Shown here piece after piece: positions 41,865 through 50,981 of a stretch of DNA of 64,000 bases (its first letter is position 1; every line of letters begins with the position of its first letter). The position numbers and the translations under genes are program-made. This DNA is from Gammaproteobacteria bacterium (lineage in GTDB: Bacteria; Pseudomonadota; Gammaproteobacteria; S012-40), in contig WFPC01000018.1 in assembly GCA_015487785.1 (NCBI GenBank), positions 1 through 64,000 of the forward strand. The letters run 5' to 3'. The notes under the pieces are model-generated. The model worked only from the letters and a program-made list of their open reading frames with translations. It was not told where the DNA came from and ran no database searches.

Positions 41865-42596
41865 ATGCAAAGAGAAACCCTCGGACATCACATCTCGCGC
41901 CAGTTCAACGAGGAGCTGGAAGATATCCGCAACCGCGTGCTGGCCATGGGAGGGCTGGTGGAGCAGCAGCTCAGGAACGCCATCGACTCCCTGGTGCAGG
42001 ACAACAGCGAACTGGCCGACGACGTCATGACCACCGACTACAAGGTCAATGCACTGGAAGTGTCCATCGACGAGGAATGCGTGCAAATCCTGGCACGACG
42101 CCAGCCGGCCGCTTCCGACCTGCGCCTGATCATCGCCGTGATCAAGACCATCACCGACCTCGAACGCATTGGCGACGAGGCCGAGCGCGTGGCGCAAAAA
42201 GCCCTGCAACTGTCCAAGGTCAGCGGTATCAAGATGCCCAAGTCCTCCCTGCAACATCTGGGCGAGCACGTGCTGCAGATGATGCACGATGCGTTGGATG
42301 CCTTCGCGCGCATGGACGTAGAGACGGCCTACAAGGTCTGGCGCGAGGATCGCAAGGTGGACGACGAATACGAAAGTATCATGCGCCAGTTGATGACCTA
42401 CATGATGGAAGACGCCCGCGCCATTCCCCACATCCTGGAAATCATCTGGGCGGTGCGGGCTCTGGAGCGCATCGGCGACCGCGCCGGCAACATCTGCGAA
42501 TACGTGATCTACCTGGTCAAGGGCAAGGATGTGCGCCATACCACCGCCGAGCAGATGGAACGCGAGGTGATGGGGCATCTGCGCCGCGATGACTGA
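41865..42596 (+). CDS. phoU: Phosphate signalling regulator PhoU
   Basis: 243 residues, two three-helix bundles in tandem. The metal-binding motifs E-x-x-x-D-x-x-x-D appear as D-L-E-R-I-G-D-E-A-E-R and R-A-L-E-R-I-G-D-R-A-G-N-I. N-terminus H-I-S-R-Q-F-N-E-E-L is typical. PhoU links the transporter to PhoR and restrains phosphate uptake. GGGAGGAG lies before the start. A GC-rich stretch of about 230 bp without other features follows. Confidence 0.97.
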   Translation: MQRETLGHHISRQFNEELEDIRNRVLAMGGLVEQQLRNAIDSLVQDNSELADDVMTTDYKVNALEVSIDEECVQILARRQPAASDLRLIIAVIKTITDLERIGDEAERVAQKALQLSKVSGIKMPKSSLQHLGEHVLQMMHDALDAFARMDVETAYKVWREDRKVDDEYESIMRQLMTYMMEDARAIPHILEIIWAVRALERIGDRAGNICEYVIYLVKGKDVRHTTAEQMEREVMGHLRRDD

Positions 42597-42829
42597 TCCG
42601 CCCTCGTCAGCCGTGGCGATGTTCCGGGCCGGGCCACCCGGCCGAATATTTCGCCGGAAGCCGCAAATGCGCTTCCCAGCCTCCTCCATGCCCTGCACGT
42701 AAACTGCCGACAGGCGCTCGGATGTTTCCGGCTGTTCCCGTTTCTGTCCTCTCCCTTCAAGTATTTTCTTCCCGGCCGCTACAGAAAGAGGCCCGTTTTG
42801 GGTCCTTCGGATATACGAGAAATGGTGTG

Positions 42830-45625
42830 ATGAGGCGTGCGGTGATCAGACAGAGGGTGAAGGTCTTTTTGTTAATGGCCTCCTTGGCCGTGCCGGGTAC
42901 CGGTGGGGCGGAAGATATCGCCTCGCTGTATGAAAAGGCCCTGATGGCGGCCAACGAGGGTGAGACGCGCGCGGCCATCATCCATCTTAAGAATGCCCTA
43001 CAGAGCGATGACGGCTATCTTGCCGCACATATTCTGCTGGGACGACTCTATTTGAAGGAAAACCAGCCCGAGCTGGCGGAGCGGGCCTTACAGAAGGCCA
43101 ATCGCCTGGGAGCCGACCGCGCCTTGACGGCGCTACCCCTGGCCCGGGCCTATCTGCAGCAGCGCAAGTACCAGCGCCTGCTGGAGGATTTCAGTGCGCC
43201 CGATTTTCCCGCTACCACGGCGGCGCAATTGCTCATCCTGCAGGGCAAGGCTTTTGTCGAGTTGGACCAGACGCAGAATGCCGTCGAGGCGCTGGAGGAG
43301 GCCACACGGCTGGATCCGCAAGCCGTCGAGGCCTATCTGGGGCTGGCGGAGATCGCCCTGCGTGCGGGCGACTTGCGACAGGCCGCCCGGCAGCTCGCCC
43401 TGGCCAAGGACCTGGCGCCCGCGGATGCCGGCGTGTATTTCGTCGAAGCTTCGTTGCGCCATGCCCAGGGGCAATTGCAAAAGGCCCTGCAGGCCTATAC
43501 CGAAGTGCTCCGGCTGTTGCCCACACATCCCGCGGCGCGACTGGCCCGGGCCGGGCTCTATCTCGACCTGGGTCGACCGCGTCAGGCCCTGGAAGACGTG
43601 CAGGCCCTGCTGGCCGACTATCCCGACGACCCCCGTGCCGCCTATCTGAAAGCGGTGTTGCTGAACCGTCTGGGCGATGCCCGGGCCGCCGCTGCCGCCT
43701 TGCGCGAGGCTGGCGCCGTGATCGACCGCCTGCCCCCCGAGATGTTGCGGCAACACGCGCCCAGCCTGATGCTGGCCGGCCTGGTGAGTTTCAACCTGGG
43801 GGAATATGAAAAGGCTCGCGATCACCTGGGCCGTTATGTAAAGCGATTTCCCCGCAACCCGGCCGCGCGCAAGTTGCTGGGAGCCACCCTGTTGCGTCAG
43901 GGCGATGCGGCTGCCGCCGTGCGCGTGCTGGAGCCCGCCGCACAGAACCTGCCCGATGATGCCCGCCTGCTTGCCCTGCTGGGCGATGCCTACATGGCCC
44001 AGGGGCGTCATGATCTGGCGGCGATGATGTTCGAGCGGGCCTTGCAGCAGCGCGACGATGTGGCCCTGCGGCGCCGGCAGGCGCTCAACGATCTGGCCAG
44101 AAACCGGCCGCAACAGGCCCTGGATCAGTTGATGGATGTATTCCGGCGCAGCGGTCACACCTCCACCGGACTGATGGCTGCCTTGCTGCAGGCCCGGAAC
44201 GGGAATTTCGAGCATGCCCTGAGCCTGGCCCGGCAGTTGGTGCAGGCCTCGCCAGGAGATCCGGTGCTGCAGAATTTCCTGGCTTCCATGCAAATGGCCA
44301 CCGGTCGTGCGCAAGAAGCACGACAGACCCTGCAGGAGCTCGTTGCGCGCCGCCCGTCCTTGCTCGCCGCCCAGATCAATCTCGCCCGCCTCGACAGCGC
44401 CGCCGGTGAGCATGAGGCTGCCCGCATGCGTCTGCGCGAGCTGCTGCGTCGCCAGCCCGGCGCCGTGGTGCTGATGTTGGAGCTGAGTCGTCTGGCCCAG
44501 CGCATGGGAGATGAAGTGCAGGCGCTGCGTTGGGCGGAAAAGGCCCTGGCCGCCGACAGCCGTTCCATTGCCGCCACGCTGCGCCTGGTGGAACTGCACC
44601 TGGCCCGTGAAGCGCTGGATGAAGCCCTGGCTGTGCTCGATACCGCCCAGCAGCGCGCCCCCGACGATGTGCGATTGCGCGATGCGCTTGCCCGGGTGCA
44701 TTTGGTCCGGGGGGAAACGCGCCAGGCCCGCATGATCTTGCGGCGCCTGTCCACCGATGTGGGATACAACGGCAAGTTGCTCTATCGTATCGCGCGCCTG
44801 CAATTGCAGGCGCGCGATCCCCGGCAGGCGATCTGGTCGCTGCAAAAAGCCATCGACGGTGCCCCGGATCTTCTTCCCGCGCATGTGCTGCTTGCCGAAG
44901 TGTTGCTGCAGCGCGGCAACCTGGAACTGGCCGGGGATATTGTCGCAACCTTGGGGCAACGATTTCCGCGCAGTGCCGAGGGGCTCCGTTTGGCAGGCGA
45001 CCTGGCACTGCGCAGGGGAGATGTCGCTGCGGCCATCGAGACCTATGAACAGGCCTTGCAGATACAAGAAAGCAACCTGATCACGGTGCGCCTGGCCGAG
45101 GCCCATCGCTTGGCGGGGCATGGGCCGAAGGCACGCAAGGTGTTGCAGCGATGGCTCGAACGCCATCCCGATGACCTGGTGGCGCGGGAAGCCCTGGCCG
45201 AGCAATATCTGCTCGCTCGTCGTTGGCAAGAAGCGGCCGGCCAGTACGAGGCCGTACTCGAGCTTCAGCCGCGCCATGCCCTGGCGCTGAACAATCTGGC
45301 GGTGATCTATGCTGACAGTGATACCGTGCGGGCGCTGGACTATGCCCGCAAGGCCCATCGATTACTGCCCAAGGCTCCCTTTACCAACGATACCCTGGGC
45401 TGGCTGCTGACACGCAGCGGCAGAGCACAGGAGGGGATTGGTTATCTGCGTGCGGCCAATGCCCGTCAGGCTTCCAATGCCGAGTTCCAATATCATCTGG
45501 CCGTTGCCCTGCATCAACTGGGGCGTATCGAAGAAGCGCGCCAGGAGCTGGACAGGGCGCTGGCGTATGGGCAGGCCTTCGAGGGCCTGGCGCACGCCCG
45601 GGCCTTGCGGGAAAGCCTGCTGTGA
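42830..45625 (+). CDS. prsT: PEP-CTERM system TPR-repeat lipoprotein-like protein (PrsT family)
   Basis: 931 residues from ATG 42830, the start that puts the signal peptide (F-L-L-M-A-S-L-A-V-P-G-T-G-G-A) at the N-terminus. The rest is a continuous array of about 20 TPR repeats (for example L-Y-E-K-A-L-M-A-A-N-E-G-E-T-R-A-A, G-A-D-R-A-L). Its length and order match PrsT, a periplasmic solenoid found with PEP-CTERM/exosortase systems. The following gene encodes a PEP-CTERM protein. The exosortase itself is not in this window. Confidence 0.85.
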   Translation: MRRAVIRQRVKVFLLMASLAVPGTGGAEDIASLYEKALMAANEGETRAAIIHLKNALQSDDGYLAAHILLGRLYLKENQPELAERALQKANRLGADRALTALPLARAYLQQRKYQRLLEDFSAPDFPATTAAQLLILQGKAFVELDQTQNAVEALEEATRLDPQAVEAYLGLAEIALRAGDLRQAARQLALAKDLAPADAGVYFVEASLRHAQGQLQKALQAYTEVLRLLPTHPAARLARAGLYLDLGRPRQALEDVQALLADYPDDPRAAYLKAVLLNRLGDARAAAAALREAGAVIDRLPPEMLRQHAPSLMLAGLVSFNLGEYEKARDHLGRYVKRFPRNPAARKLLGATLLRQGDAAAAVRVLEPAAQNLPDDARLLALLGDAYMAQGRHDLAAMMFERALQQRDDVALRRRQALNDLARNRPQQALDQLMDVFRRSGHTSTGLMAALLQARNGNFEHALSLARQLVQASPGDPVLQNFLASMQMATGRAQEARQTLQELVARRPSLLAAQINLARLDSAAGEHEAARMRLRELLRRQPGAVVLMLELSRLAQRMGDEVQALRWAEKALAADSRSIAATLRLVELHLAREALDEALAVLDTAQQRAPDDVRLRDALARVHLVRGETRQARMILRRLSTDVGYNGKLLYRIARLQLQARDPRQAIWSLQKAIDGAPDLLPAHVLLAEVLLQRGNLELAGDIVATLGQRFPRSAEGLRLAGDLALRRGDVAAAIETYEQALQIQESNLITVRLAEAHRLAGHGPKARKVLQRWLERHPDDLVAREALAEQYLLARRWQEAAGQYEAVLELQPRHALALNNLAVIYADSDTVRALDYARKAHRLLPKAPFTNDTLGWLLTRSGRAQEGIGYLRAANARQASNAEFQYHLAVALHQLGRIEEARQELDRALAYGQAFEGLAHARALRESLL

Positions 45626-45714
45626 GGTGTGAATGTGTCGAAACCGTTTACATGTTCGCCGGGCAGGTTTTGGCAAGGATTGATAACTCACTGAGTTGAA
45701 AGAAGAAAATATTT

Positions 45715-45729
45715 TGGCCCCTTATTTGC
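45715..45729 (+). promoter_or_regulatory. Sigma-54 -24/-12 promoter before PEP-CTERM gene
   Basis: TGGCCCCTTATTTGC has GG and GC ten bases apart and fits TGGCAC-N5-TTGC in eleven of the defined positions or nearly so, 41 bp upstream of the ATG at 45770. PEP-CTERM genes in other bacteria are controlled by RpoN with PrsK/PrsR, which supports the assignment. Confidence 0.7.
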
Positions 45730-45769
45730 CTTATTATTTTAAGGTATTGAAAAGCACCGAGGACGTCCC

Positions 45770-46618
45770 ATGAAATATTTTGCCCCTTTCCTATTGGTTC
45801 TTGGCCTGCTCGTTTCGTTGCCACAGGCCCAGGCTTCCCTGGCCACCAGTTGGACCCTGACCAATGGGAGTTGCAGCGGTTGTGGCAGCTACGGCAATGT
45901 GCGCAGCTTTGGCGCATCCACGGTAGACGGGGGTGATGTGGCCGCCAGCGCATGGGCCGACACCGGCACCGGCAATACCCTGGAGACCGCTGAGCTCAAG
46001 AGCTGGAGCGGTGGTCTGGGCATTACCAATCGTTCGGGCGCGGACGGCGGCTATCCCAACCATGCCATAGACAACCGCGACAATTACGATGCCGTGTTGT
46101 TCAGCTTTGACAAGACCGTGAGCCTGGACGAGATCGTGATCGGCTGGTGGAAGGACGCCGATCTCAGTGTGCTGGCCTATACCGGTAGTGGAACGCCCGA
46201 TCTGGCCGGACAGACCTATGCCGCTCTCGACGATGCCCAGAACGGCAGCATGGGTGGTTGGGAGTTGGTGGGCAATTACTTCGATCCCCAGGACAGCAGC
46301 GAGCCCGGTGATGGCAAGTTGCACTACAACATCAACAGTGGCGGGATCAGTTCCAGTTATTGGCTGGTGAGCGCGCTCAACCCGGCCTTCAACACACCGG
46401 GCTGCAGCAGCCGCGCCATCGACTGCGCACCCGGCAATTACCTGGGCAACGACTATTTCAAGCTCTATGCCCTGGCGGGGACGGTCACCACATCGTCCGG
46501 CGGCGGTGGCAACAACACGGTGCCGGCGCCCGCGTCGTTGTTGTTGCTGGCCTTGGGCCTGCCCTTGCTGCGCCTGTCGTGGCGGGGTATTGCGCGGCAT
46601 GCAGGGGTGCCGGCCTGA
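45770..46618 (+). CDS. PEP-CTERM (VPAPASL-variant) exported protein
   Basis: 282 residues. Signal peptide 1-22 (V-S-L-P-Q-A-Q-A). The extracellular part is rich in Gly, Asn, Asp, Ser and Trp, with a discoidin-like or lectin-like beta sheet appearance (L-S-V-L-A-Y-T-G-S-G-T-P). Near the C-terminus is V-P-A-P-A-S-L, a TM helix (L-L-L-L-A-L-G-L-P-L-L) and basic R-L-S-W-R: the exosortase sorting signal. Unusually, 11 residues extend past the Arg. GAGGA ribosome site. Confidence 0.85.
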   Translation: MKYFAPFLLVLGLLVSLPQAQASLATSWTLTNGSCSGCGSYGNVRSFGASTVDGGDVAASAWADTGTGNTLETAELKSWSGGLGITNRSGADGGYPNHAIDNRDNYDAVLFSFDKTVSLDEIVIGWWKDADLSVLAYTGSGTPDLAGQTYAALDDAQNGSMGGWELVGNYFDPQDSSEPGDGKLHYNINSGGISSSYWLVSALNPAFNTPGCSSRAIDCAPGNYLGNDYFKLYALAGTVTTSSGGGGNNTVPAPASLLLLALGLPLLRLSWRGIARHAGVPA

Positions 46619-46640
46619 GCCAGAGGTTCCTGAAGGCTTT

Positions 46641-47918
46641 TCAGTCTAGCGCGCGAAGCACGCGGCAGCGGGCTATGCGGCGTTCGATCTCCGTTTCCAC
46701 CAGGCGATAACTCGCGCTGTCGAGGTCACGGTAGCGCCGCTTGAACTCCAGTTCCATGATACCTTCGGGCAAGTGATCGATGGGCGGCATGATGTCCGCC
46801 TCGCTGTCTGCCCGCAACATGCGGCGTTGCAATTCGCGGGCGGAACGCGGCGAGCCCACTGCCAGTTCCGCCAAGCGCACGCCGGCGCGATCAGCCAGCA
46901 GGTCGGCAAAACTGAAACCGCTGCCCCCGCGGGAATCATCCAGCTCCTTGAACAGGCCCATGGCATCGGCCAGCCCGCCGCCGGCGGAAACCGTGATTGC
47001 CGCCGAAACCATGAAGTGTTGCATCAAGTCGTAACGTTCGCGCAGGGTTACCCGTAGCCAGCGCGGGCGCTTGAGTGCGCTGCGCATTTCCTGCGGCAGC
47101 AGCCGGCGAATGTCGCTACCCGAGAGATAGATGGCGAAGGCCAGCAACAGGGCGCGGTTTTCCGACTGCGCATCGTTGCCCTGATGACTGCGTTCGGCGG
47201 CCAGTTGGAACAAGGGTTGCAGCAAGCGGAACAGACTCACCGGCCGGCGGGGATCCATGGGATAGGTGACGGCGGCCAGGCGGTTGGTGTAGGCGATCAG
47301 GCGATCCTTGTCGCGCTGGCTGAAAAGCCACTTGCCGCTCTCGGCGCGCAGTTCGCCCAGCAGGCCGGGCTGCCAGCGATAGGCCAGGGAGATCCGGTCG
47401 GCCTCGAAGTGGTAGTCTTCCACCGCCTTGACCAGTTCACCATAGGGCTTGAGCTGGCGCTGCAAGATCCCATGGGCCAGCTCCATCAGCCACTGGGCCA
47501 GGCCGCTGGGCAGTTGCAGGCGGCCCATAGCCAGGCGGCGCAGGGACAACTGGCGGCCTTCCTGGCTCAGCAACAGCGTCATGTTGAGATAACGGGGCAG
47601 CCCGGCCAGGGGAAGTTCCAGCGACATTTCCAGGGTCAGTGTCTGCGCGCCCAGACGGGCATGGGCGGCGAGCGCGGGATAGCGGTCGAACAGATAGTTC
47701 AGCAGCAGATTGACGTCGCGCTCGGTCAGCGTCATCCGTTGCTGTTGTCCCTGTTGCAGGCGGCGTGGATTGTTCTGCTGGATCAGGGACTTGATGCGGT
47801 CCACGTCCTGTAGCGACAAACGGTGCTCGGCGCGGACGCGGGGTTCGTTTTCCAGCGCCAGAAAAAGCGCTGCCGCGGCGAGCAGCAACAGGCCGGTCAG
47901 TAACAGGAATAATCTCAT
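46641..47918 (-). CDS. Hypothetical membrane-anchored protein, 425 aa
   Basis: One N-terminal TM helix (about 3-22) and a long soluble part, probably periplasmic. Helical blocks alternate with a beta region near 95-135; the centre has Y-L-S-G-S-D-I-R-R-L-L-P, and the C-terminus R-L-V-E-T-E-I-E-R-R-I-A-R. No known motif. Overlap to neighbours is absent; it converges on the PEP-CTERM gene with 22 bp between stops and is divergent from the TraB-like gene. Confidence 0.6.
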   Translation of the reverse strand: MRLFLLLTGLLLLAAAALFLALENEPRVRAEHRLSLQDVDRIKSLIQQNNPRRLQQGQQQRMTLTERDVNLLLNYLFDRYPALAAHARLGAQTLTLEMSLELPLAGLPRYLNMTLLLSQEGRQLSLRRLAMGRLQLPSGLAQWLMELAHGILQRQLKPYGELVKAVEDYHFEADRISLAYRWQPGLLGELRAESGKWLFSQRDKDRLIAYTNRLAAVTYPMDPRRPVSLFRLLQPLFQLAAERSHQGNDAQSENRALLLAFAIYLSGSDIRRLLPQEMRSALKRPRWLRVTLRERYDLMQHFMVSAAITVSAGGGLADAMGLFKELDDSRGGSGFSFADLLADRAGVRLAELAVGSPRSARELQRRMLRADSEADIMPPIDHLPEGIMELEFKRRYRDLDSASYRLVETEIERRIARCRVLRALD

Positions 47919-48004
47919 GGCGGCCCGTTCCCCTTGTGGTACTGTACCCGCGCCGCACCCTCGCCTACCATAGTCGCTGACCCATCAGCCGAGAAAACAC
48001 ACCC

Positions 48005-48919
48005 ATGAGTGTTCCGCGTCTTTTCCTGTATCTCGTTGTCATTGCCTGCCTGGTCACCACTGGAGCCTGCGCGCTGCAACCTGTCGAAGGGGCACGCGCC
48101 CTCGCGCCCCAGCGGGGGCTGTTGTGGAAGATCGAGAAAGCAGGAATCGCGCCCGCTTATCTGCTTGCCACCATACATCTGGAAGATCCGCGTGTCACCC
48201 GCTTGCCGGAGTCGGTGGCGCGGGCGCTGGGACACAGCGATGCCCTGGTGCTGGAAGTGGATCTGGGCCCGGACTCACGCCAGCTCGCCAGTCGCGCGAT
48301 GTTTTTCAACGATGGCCGCAGCCTGCCCCAAGTGGTGGGCGAAAGCCTGTTTCGACAGTCGCTGGCGGCCCTGCGGGCACGGGGTTTCCAGCCCGACCAT
48401 GTACGTCTTATGAAACCCTGGGCGGTATTCTCCATCCTGAGCATGCCCCAGGCCGAGACCGGCCAGTTCCTCGATGCCGTGCTCTACCAGCGTGCCACCC
48501 AGCGTGGCCTGCCGGTGTATGCGCTGGAACGGATGAGTGAACAGATCGCGGTTTTCGAGGGCTTGAGCGTGCAGGACCAAATCGTGTTGCTGCGCGACAC
48601 CCTGGCCAACAAGGACGCAGTGCCGCGCTTCATCGACGAAACCCTGCAGGTGTATCTGCGCGGCGATTTGTCGGCGCTGCTGGCATTGAACGAACGCTAC
48701 ATGGAATTCACCGAACCGGCGGTGGCGACGCGGGTGAGCCGGCGTCTGCTCGACGATCGCAACCGGCGCATGCTGGTGCGCCTGGAGTCGCTGCTGCAAC
48801 GCGGACAGCGCCTGTTCATTGCCGTGGGCGCGCTGCATCTGCCGGGGGAGACAGGGCTGTTGCAGGGCCTGCGGCAGCGGGGTTACCGGCTCAGCGCCGT
48901 CTATCCGGCAGCCTCGTGA
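48005..48919 (+). CDS. TraB/GumN family protein
   Basis: 304 residues. N-terminal hydrophobic signal (6-24) ending G-A-C, possibly a lipoprotein signal although -3 is Thr. Family blocks: A-Y-L-L-A-T-I-H-L-E-D (GxxH-type metal motif near 50-60) and I-A-V-G-A-L-H-L-P-G-E-T-G-L-L-Q-G-L-R (278-296). TraB/TIKI proteins have an EreA/ChaN-like fold and two conserved Gx2H motifs; some are metalloproteases. Substrate unknown. Confidence 0.88.
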   Translation: MSVPRLFLYLVVIACLVTTGACALQPVEGARALAPQRGLLWKIEKAGIAPAYLLATIHLEDPRVTRLPESVARALGHSDALVLEVDLGPDSRQLASRAMFFNDGRSLPQVVGESLFRQSLAALRARGFQPDHVRLMKPWAVFSILSMPQAETGQFLDAVLYQRATQRGLPVYALERMSEQIAVFEGLSVQDQIVLLRDTLANKDAVPRFIDETLQVYLRGDLSALLALNERYMEFTEPAVATRVSRRLLDDRNRRMLVRLESLLQRGQRLFIAVGALHLPGETGLLQGLRQRGYRLSAVYPAAS

Positions 48920-49144
48920 TCAGGCCAGCACATCGACGATGCGGCCCTTGCCATCGGTGCTCTGGGCCTTGGTTTCCATGGCATTGTTCATCACCCGCAT
49001 GGTGGCATCGCTGGATTTCTGGTTCACCGTCTGGATCACTTGCAGAGTCTTGTCGGCATTGCTTTGCTGGATTTTACCAATACGGGTCACCATCTGGTTG
49101 ATTTGCTGGGCATTGCTGAAGCCTGCTGAAATACCGATGTCCAT
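48920..49144 (-). CDS. Small YjfB-like protein (74 aa)
   Basis: M-D-I-G-I-S-A-G-F-S-N-A-Q-Q-I-N-Q-M-V then a helix rich in Gln, Asn and Ala, with Val/Ile-D-V-L-A at the end. The start has GGTGGAAG upstream. Length and the N-terminal pattern resemble putative motility protein YjfB of DUF-type small proteins; the match is weak. It abuts the TraB gene, which ends at the next base. Confidence 0.55.
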   Translation of the reverse strand: MDIGISAGFSNAQQINQMVTRIGKIQQSNADKTLQVIQTVNQKSSDATMRVMNNAMETKAQSTDGKGRIVDVLA

Positions 49145-49247
49145 CTTCCACCTCGATGTCGTTGGCGCTCGTGTATGTCAGCGGCCGCGCCGGCCGTATT
49201 TGTACGCTGAAAACGCCGGAATGCCAACCAGCTCACGGAAATGACCG

Positions 49248-50546
49248 TCAACCGGCCTGGTGTTGGTCGTCGCCGAGCGGGCCTTGCTTGGCCAGTTCCA
49301 GAGCGTACTCGGTTTGGGCGAACAGGGCGGTTTCGGTGTCGCCATCGTCGGGGTAGGTGGCGACACCCACGCACACGCTGATGTGCAGGGTCTTGCCGTC
49401 ACCGATGTTGAGGGGATTGTTGGCAATGTGTTCCTGCAGGCGCCGGGCCGCTCGTGTGGCGCCCTCGTGACCGGTTTCCGACAGGATCACGGCAAAGGAA
49501 TCGCCATCGTAGCGCGCCGCGGTGTCGGTGGGACGGATGTTGTTCTTGATCTGCATGGCCACCGAGCACAGCACCGAGTCGCCCACCAGCCGGCCATAGG
49601 TTTCGTTGACCGAGCGGAAGTCGTCGATATCGAGGAACAACAGCGAGAACGGGCGTTGGTAGCGCTTGGAACGCTTGACTTCCAGCCCCACCATGTCGTG
49701 GAACTGGGGACGGTCGTAGAGGCCGGTGAGACTGTCGTAGATGGACATGTAGTCCAGTTCGGTCTGAATGTTCTGGAAGCGTTCGGCCATGGCATTGAAG
49801 GCCGAGGCCAGGTGGCCTAGTTCGTCGTTGGTGTCCAGGGTGATACGTGAACTCAGGTCGCCCTGGCCGAAGCGCTCCACGCTGCGTTCCAGGCGTTGAA
49901 TGGGCGAGACCACCGAACGGAACAGCAAGAGTGCGCCCAAGAAGGCGAACGCCAGTCCCATCACGATGACCAGCAGGGCCATGATGAGTGCTTGCCACTT
50001 GACACCCTGGATTTCCAGCCGCTGGCGCTGTACATTGTTCAGCGCCAGCGATTCCAGCTCTTCCAGGATATAGATGGTACGATCCAGCTCACGGCCCACC
50101 TGCAACATGAAGCGTTCGCGACCGCTCTTGCCCAGGGACTTGCCCTGTTCGAACAGCCGGCCCACCAGTACCTGCAGATTGATCCAGCCGTGCTTGGCGG
50201 TGGTCAGTAATTCCTGCTCCCGTTCCGATAGCTGATCGCTGGCAAAACCCGCGTCGAAGGCCAGGCCGATCTCGATGTTGAGGCTTTCGATACGACTGCG
50301 GGTGGATTCCTCCATGCGCACCGCGTATTGTTGCAAGGGGGTTTTCATCTTGTGGAACAGCTTCTGGATGTCGGTGATGAACAACAGACGATCCAGTGGC
50401 TCGGATACCGCTTCTTCCAGGGTGCCCACGGCACCACGAATGGTGATGAACGAGCCGGCCACCAGCAGGCTCAGCGGCAGCAACATCACCAGGATGCCGA
50501 GAATCAGGCGTGATTTGAGGCTGGAAGCTTTATCTAAAAAAAACAA
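49248..50546 (-). CDS. Membrane HAMP-GGDEF protein with degenerate active site
   Basis: 432 residues. TM helix 13-35, periplasmic helical sensor (36-185), TM helix 188-210, HAMP 211-262, GGDEF 263-420. The metal Asp residues are kept (F-L-D-I-D-D-F, 304-310), but the signature at 346-351 is Y-D-G-D-S-F in place of Y-G-G-D-E-F; the catalytic Glu is Ser. It is therefore probably a GTP or c-di-GMP sensor, or an inactive diguanylate cyclase. No R-x-x-D inhibitory site is obvious. The last 25 residues are polar. Confidence 0.9.
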   Translation of the reverse strand: MFFLDKASSLKSRLILGILVMLLPLSLLVAGSFITIRGAVGTLEEAVSEPLDRLLFITDIQKLFHKMKTPLQQYAVRMEESTRSRIESLNIEIGLAFDAGFASDQLSEREQELLTTAKHGWINLQVLVGRLFEQGKSLGKSGRERFMLQVGRELDRTIYILEELESLALNNVQRQRLEIQGVKWQALIMALLVIVMGLAFAFLGALLLFRSVVSPIQRLERSVERFGQGDLSSRITLDTNDELGHLASAFNAMAERFQNIQTELDYMSIYDSLTGLYDRPQFHDMVGLEVKRSKRYQRPFSLLFLDIDDFRSVNETYGRLVGDSVLCSVAMQIKNNIRPTDTAARYDGDSFAVILSETGHEGATRAARRLQEHIANNPLNIGDGKTLHISVCVGVATYPDDGDTETALFAQTEYALELAKQGPLGDDQHQAG

Positions 50547-50981
50547 TCGGCTATCTCCTGCCGGACAAGGTTTCTCAGCGGCTGACCCTGTTCCATGGCC
50601 AATGACCCGCGCATCCTCACAGGCGGCGGCGCGATTGCCGTCCGGCCTATCCGGTATATCGGACCCCGCGGCAGGCTCTTTATTTTTTGCCTTTTCTCAA
50701 AGAGCTGGATAGCGCGTGCGGGATCCCTCCCTGGTGGAACGCGGACACCCGCATAAAAGCTCCATCTATTTTACATCTTGTGACCGCCTACTATCTCATG
50801 AAAACCCTACTTGGGTAAATAAAACCCATGGGAAAACGGGCGCAGAGAGGGCTTCTTAAGAAAATCGCATTTATTTCAATGTGATGTGATGGTCTTTTGT
50901 TGGTGGACAGATTCGGGAGGCATTTGGCCATCGCACCAATAGGGGATACCATAGGCCGTGATTCACTCCTGGGGGTCGTCG
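50547..50981. other. Intergenic region without a recognised feature
   Basis: 435 bp between the divergent GGDEF gene and protease gene. It has imperfect inverted pieces such as ACCC/GGGT near 50806-50830 and an A/T-rich block around 50855-50885, which may hold the protease promoter. No riboswitch or small gene could be supported. Confidence 0.45.

Noticed and set aside
43133-45358. Long antisense frame across prsT
   Set aside because: The sense strand encodes a regular TPR array with signal peptide; the antisense product has low-complexity Gln/His composition.
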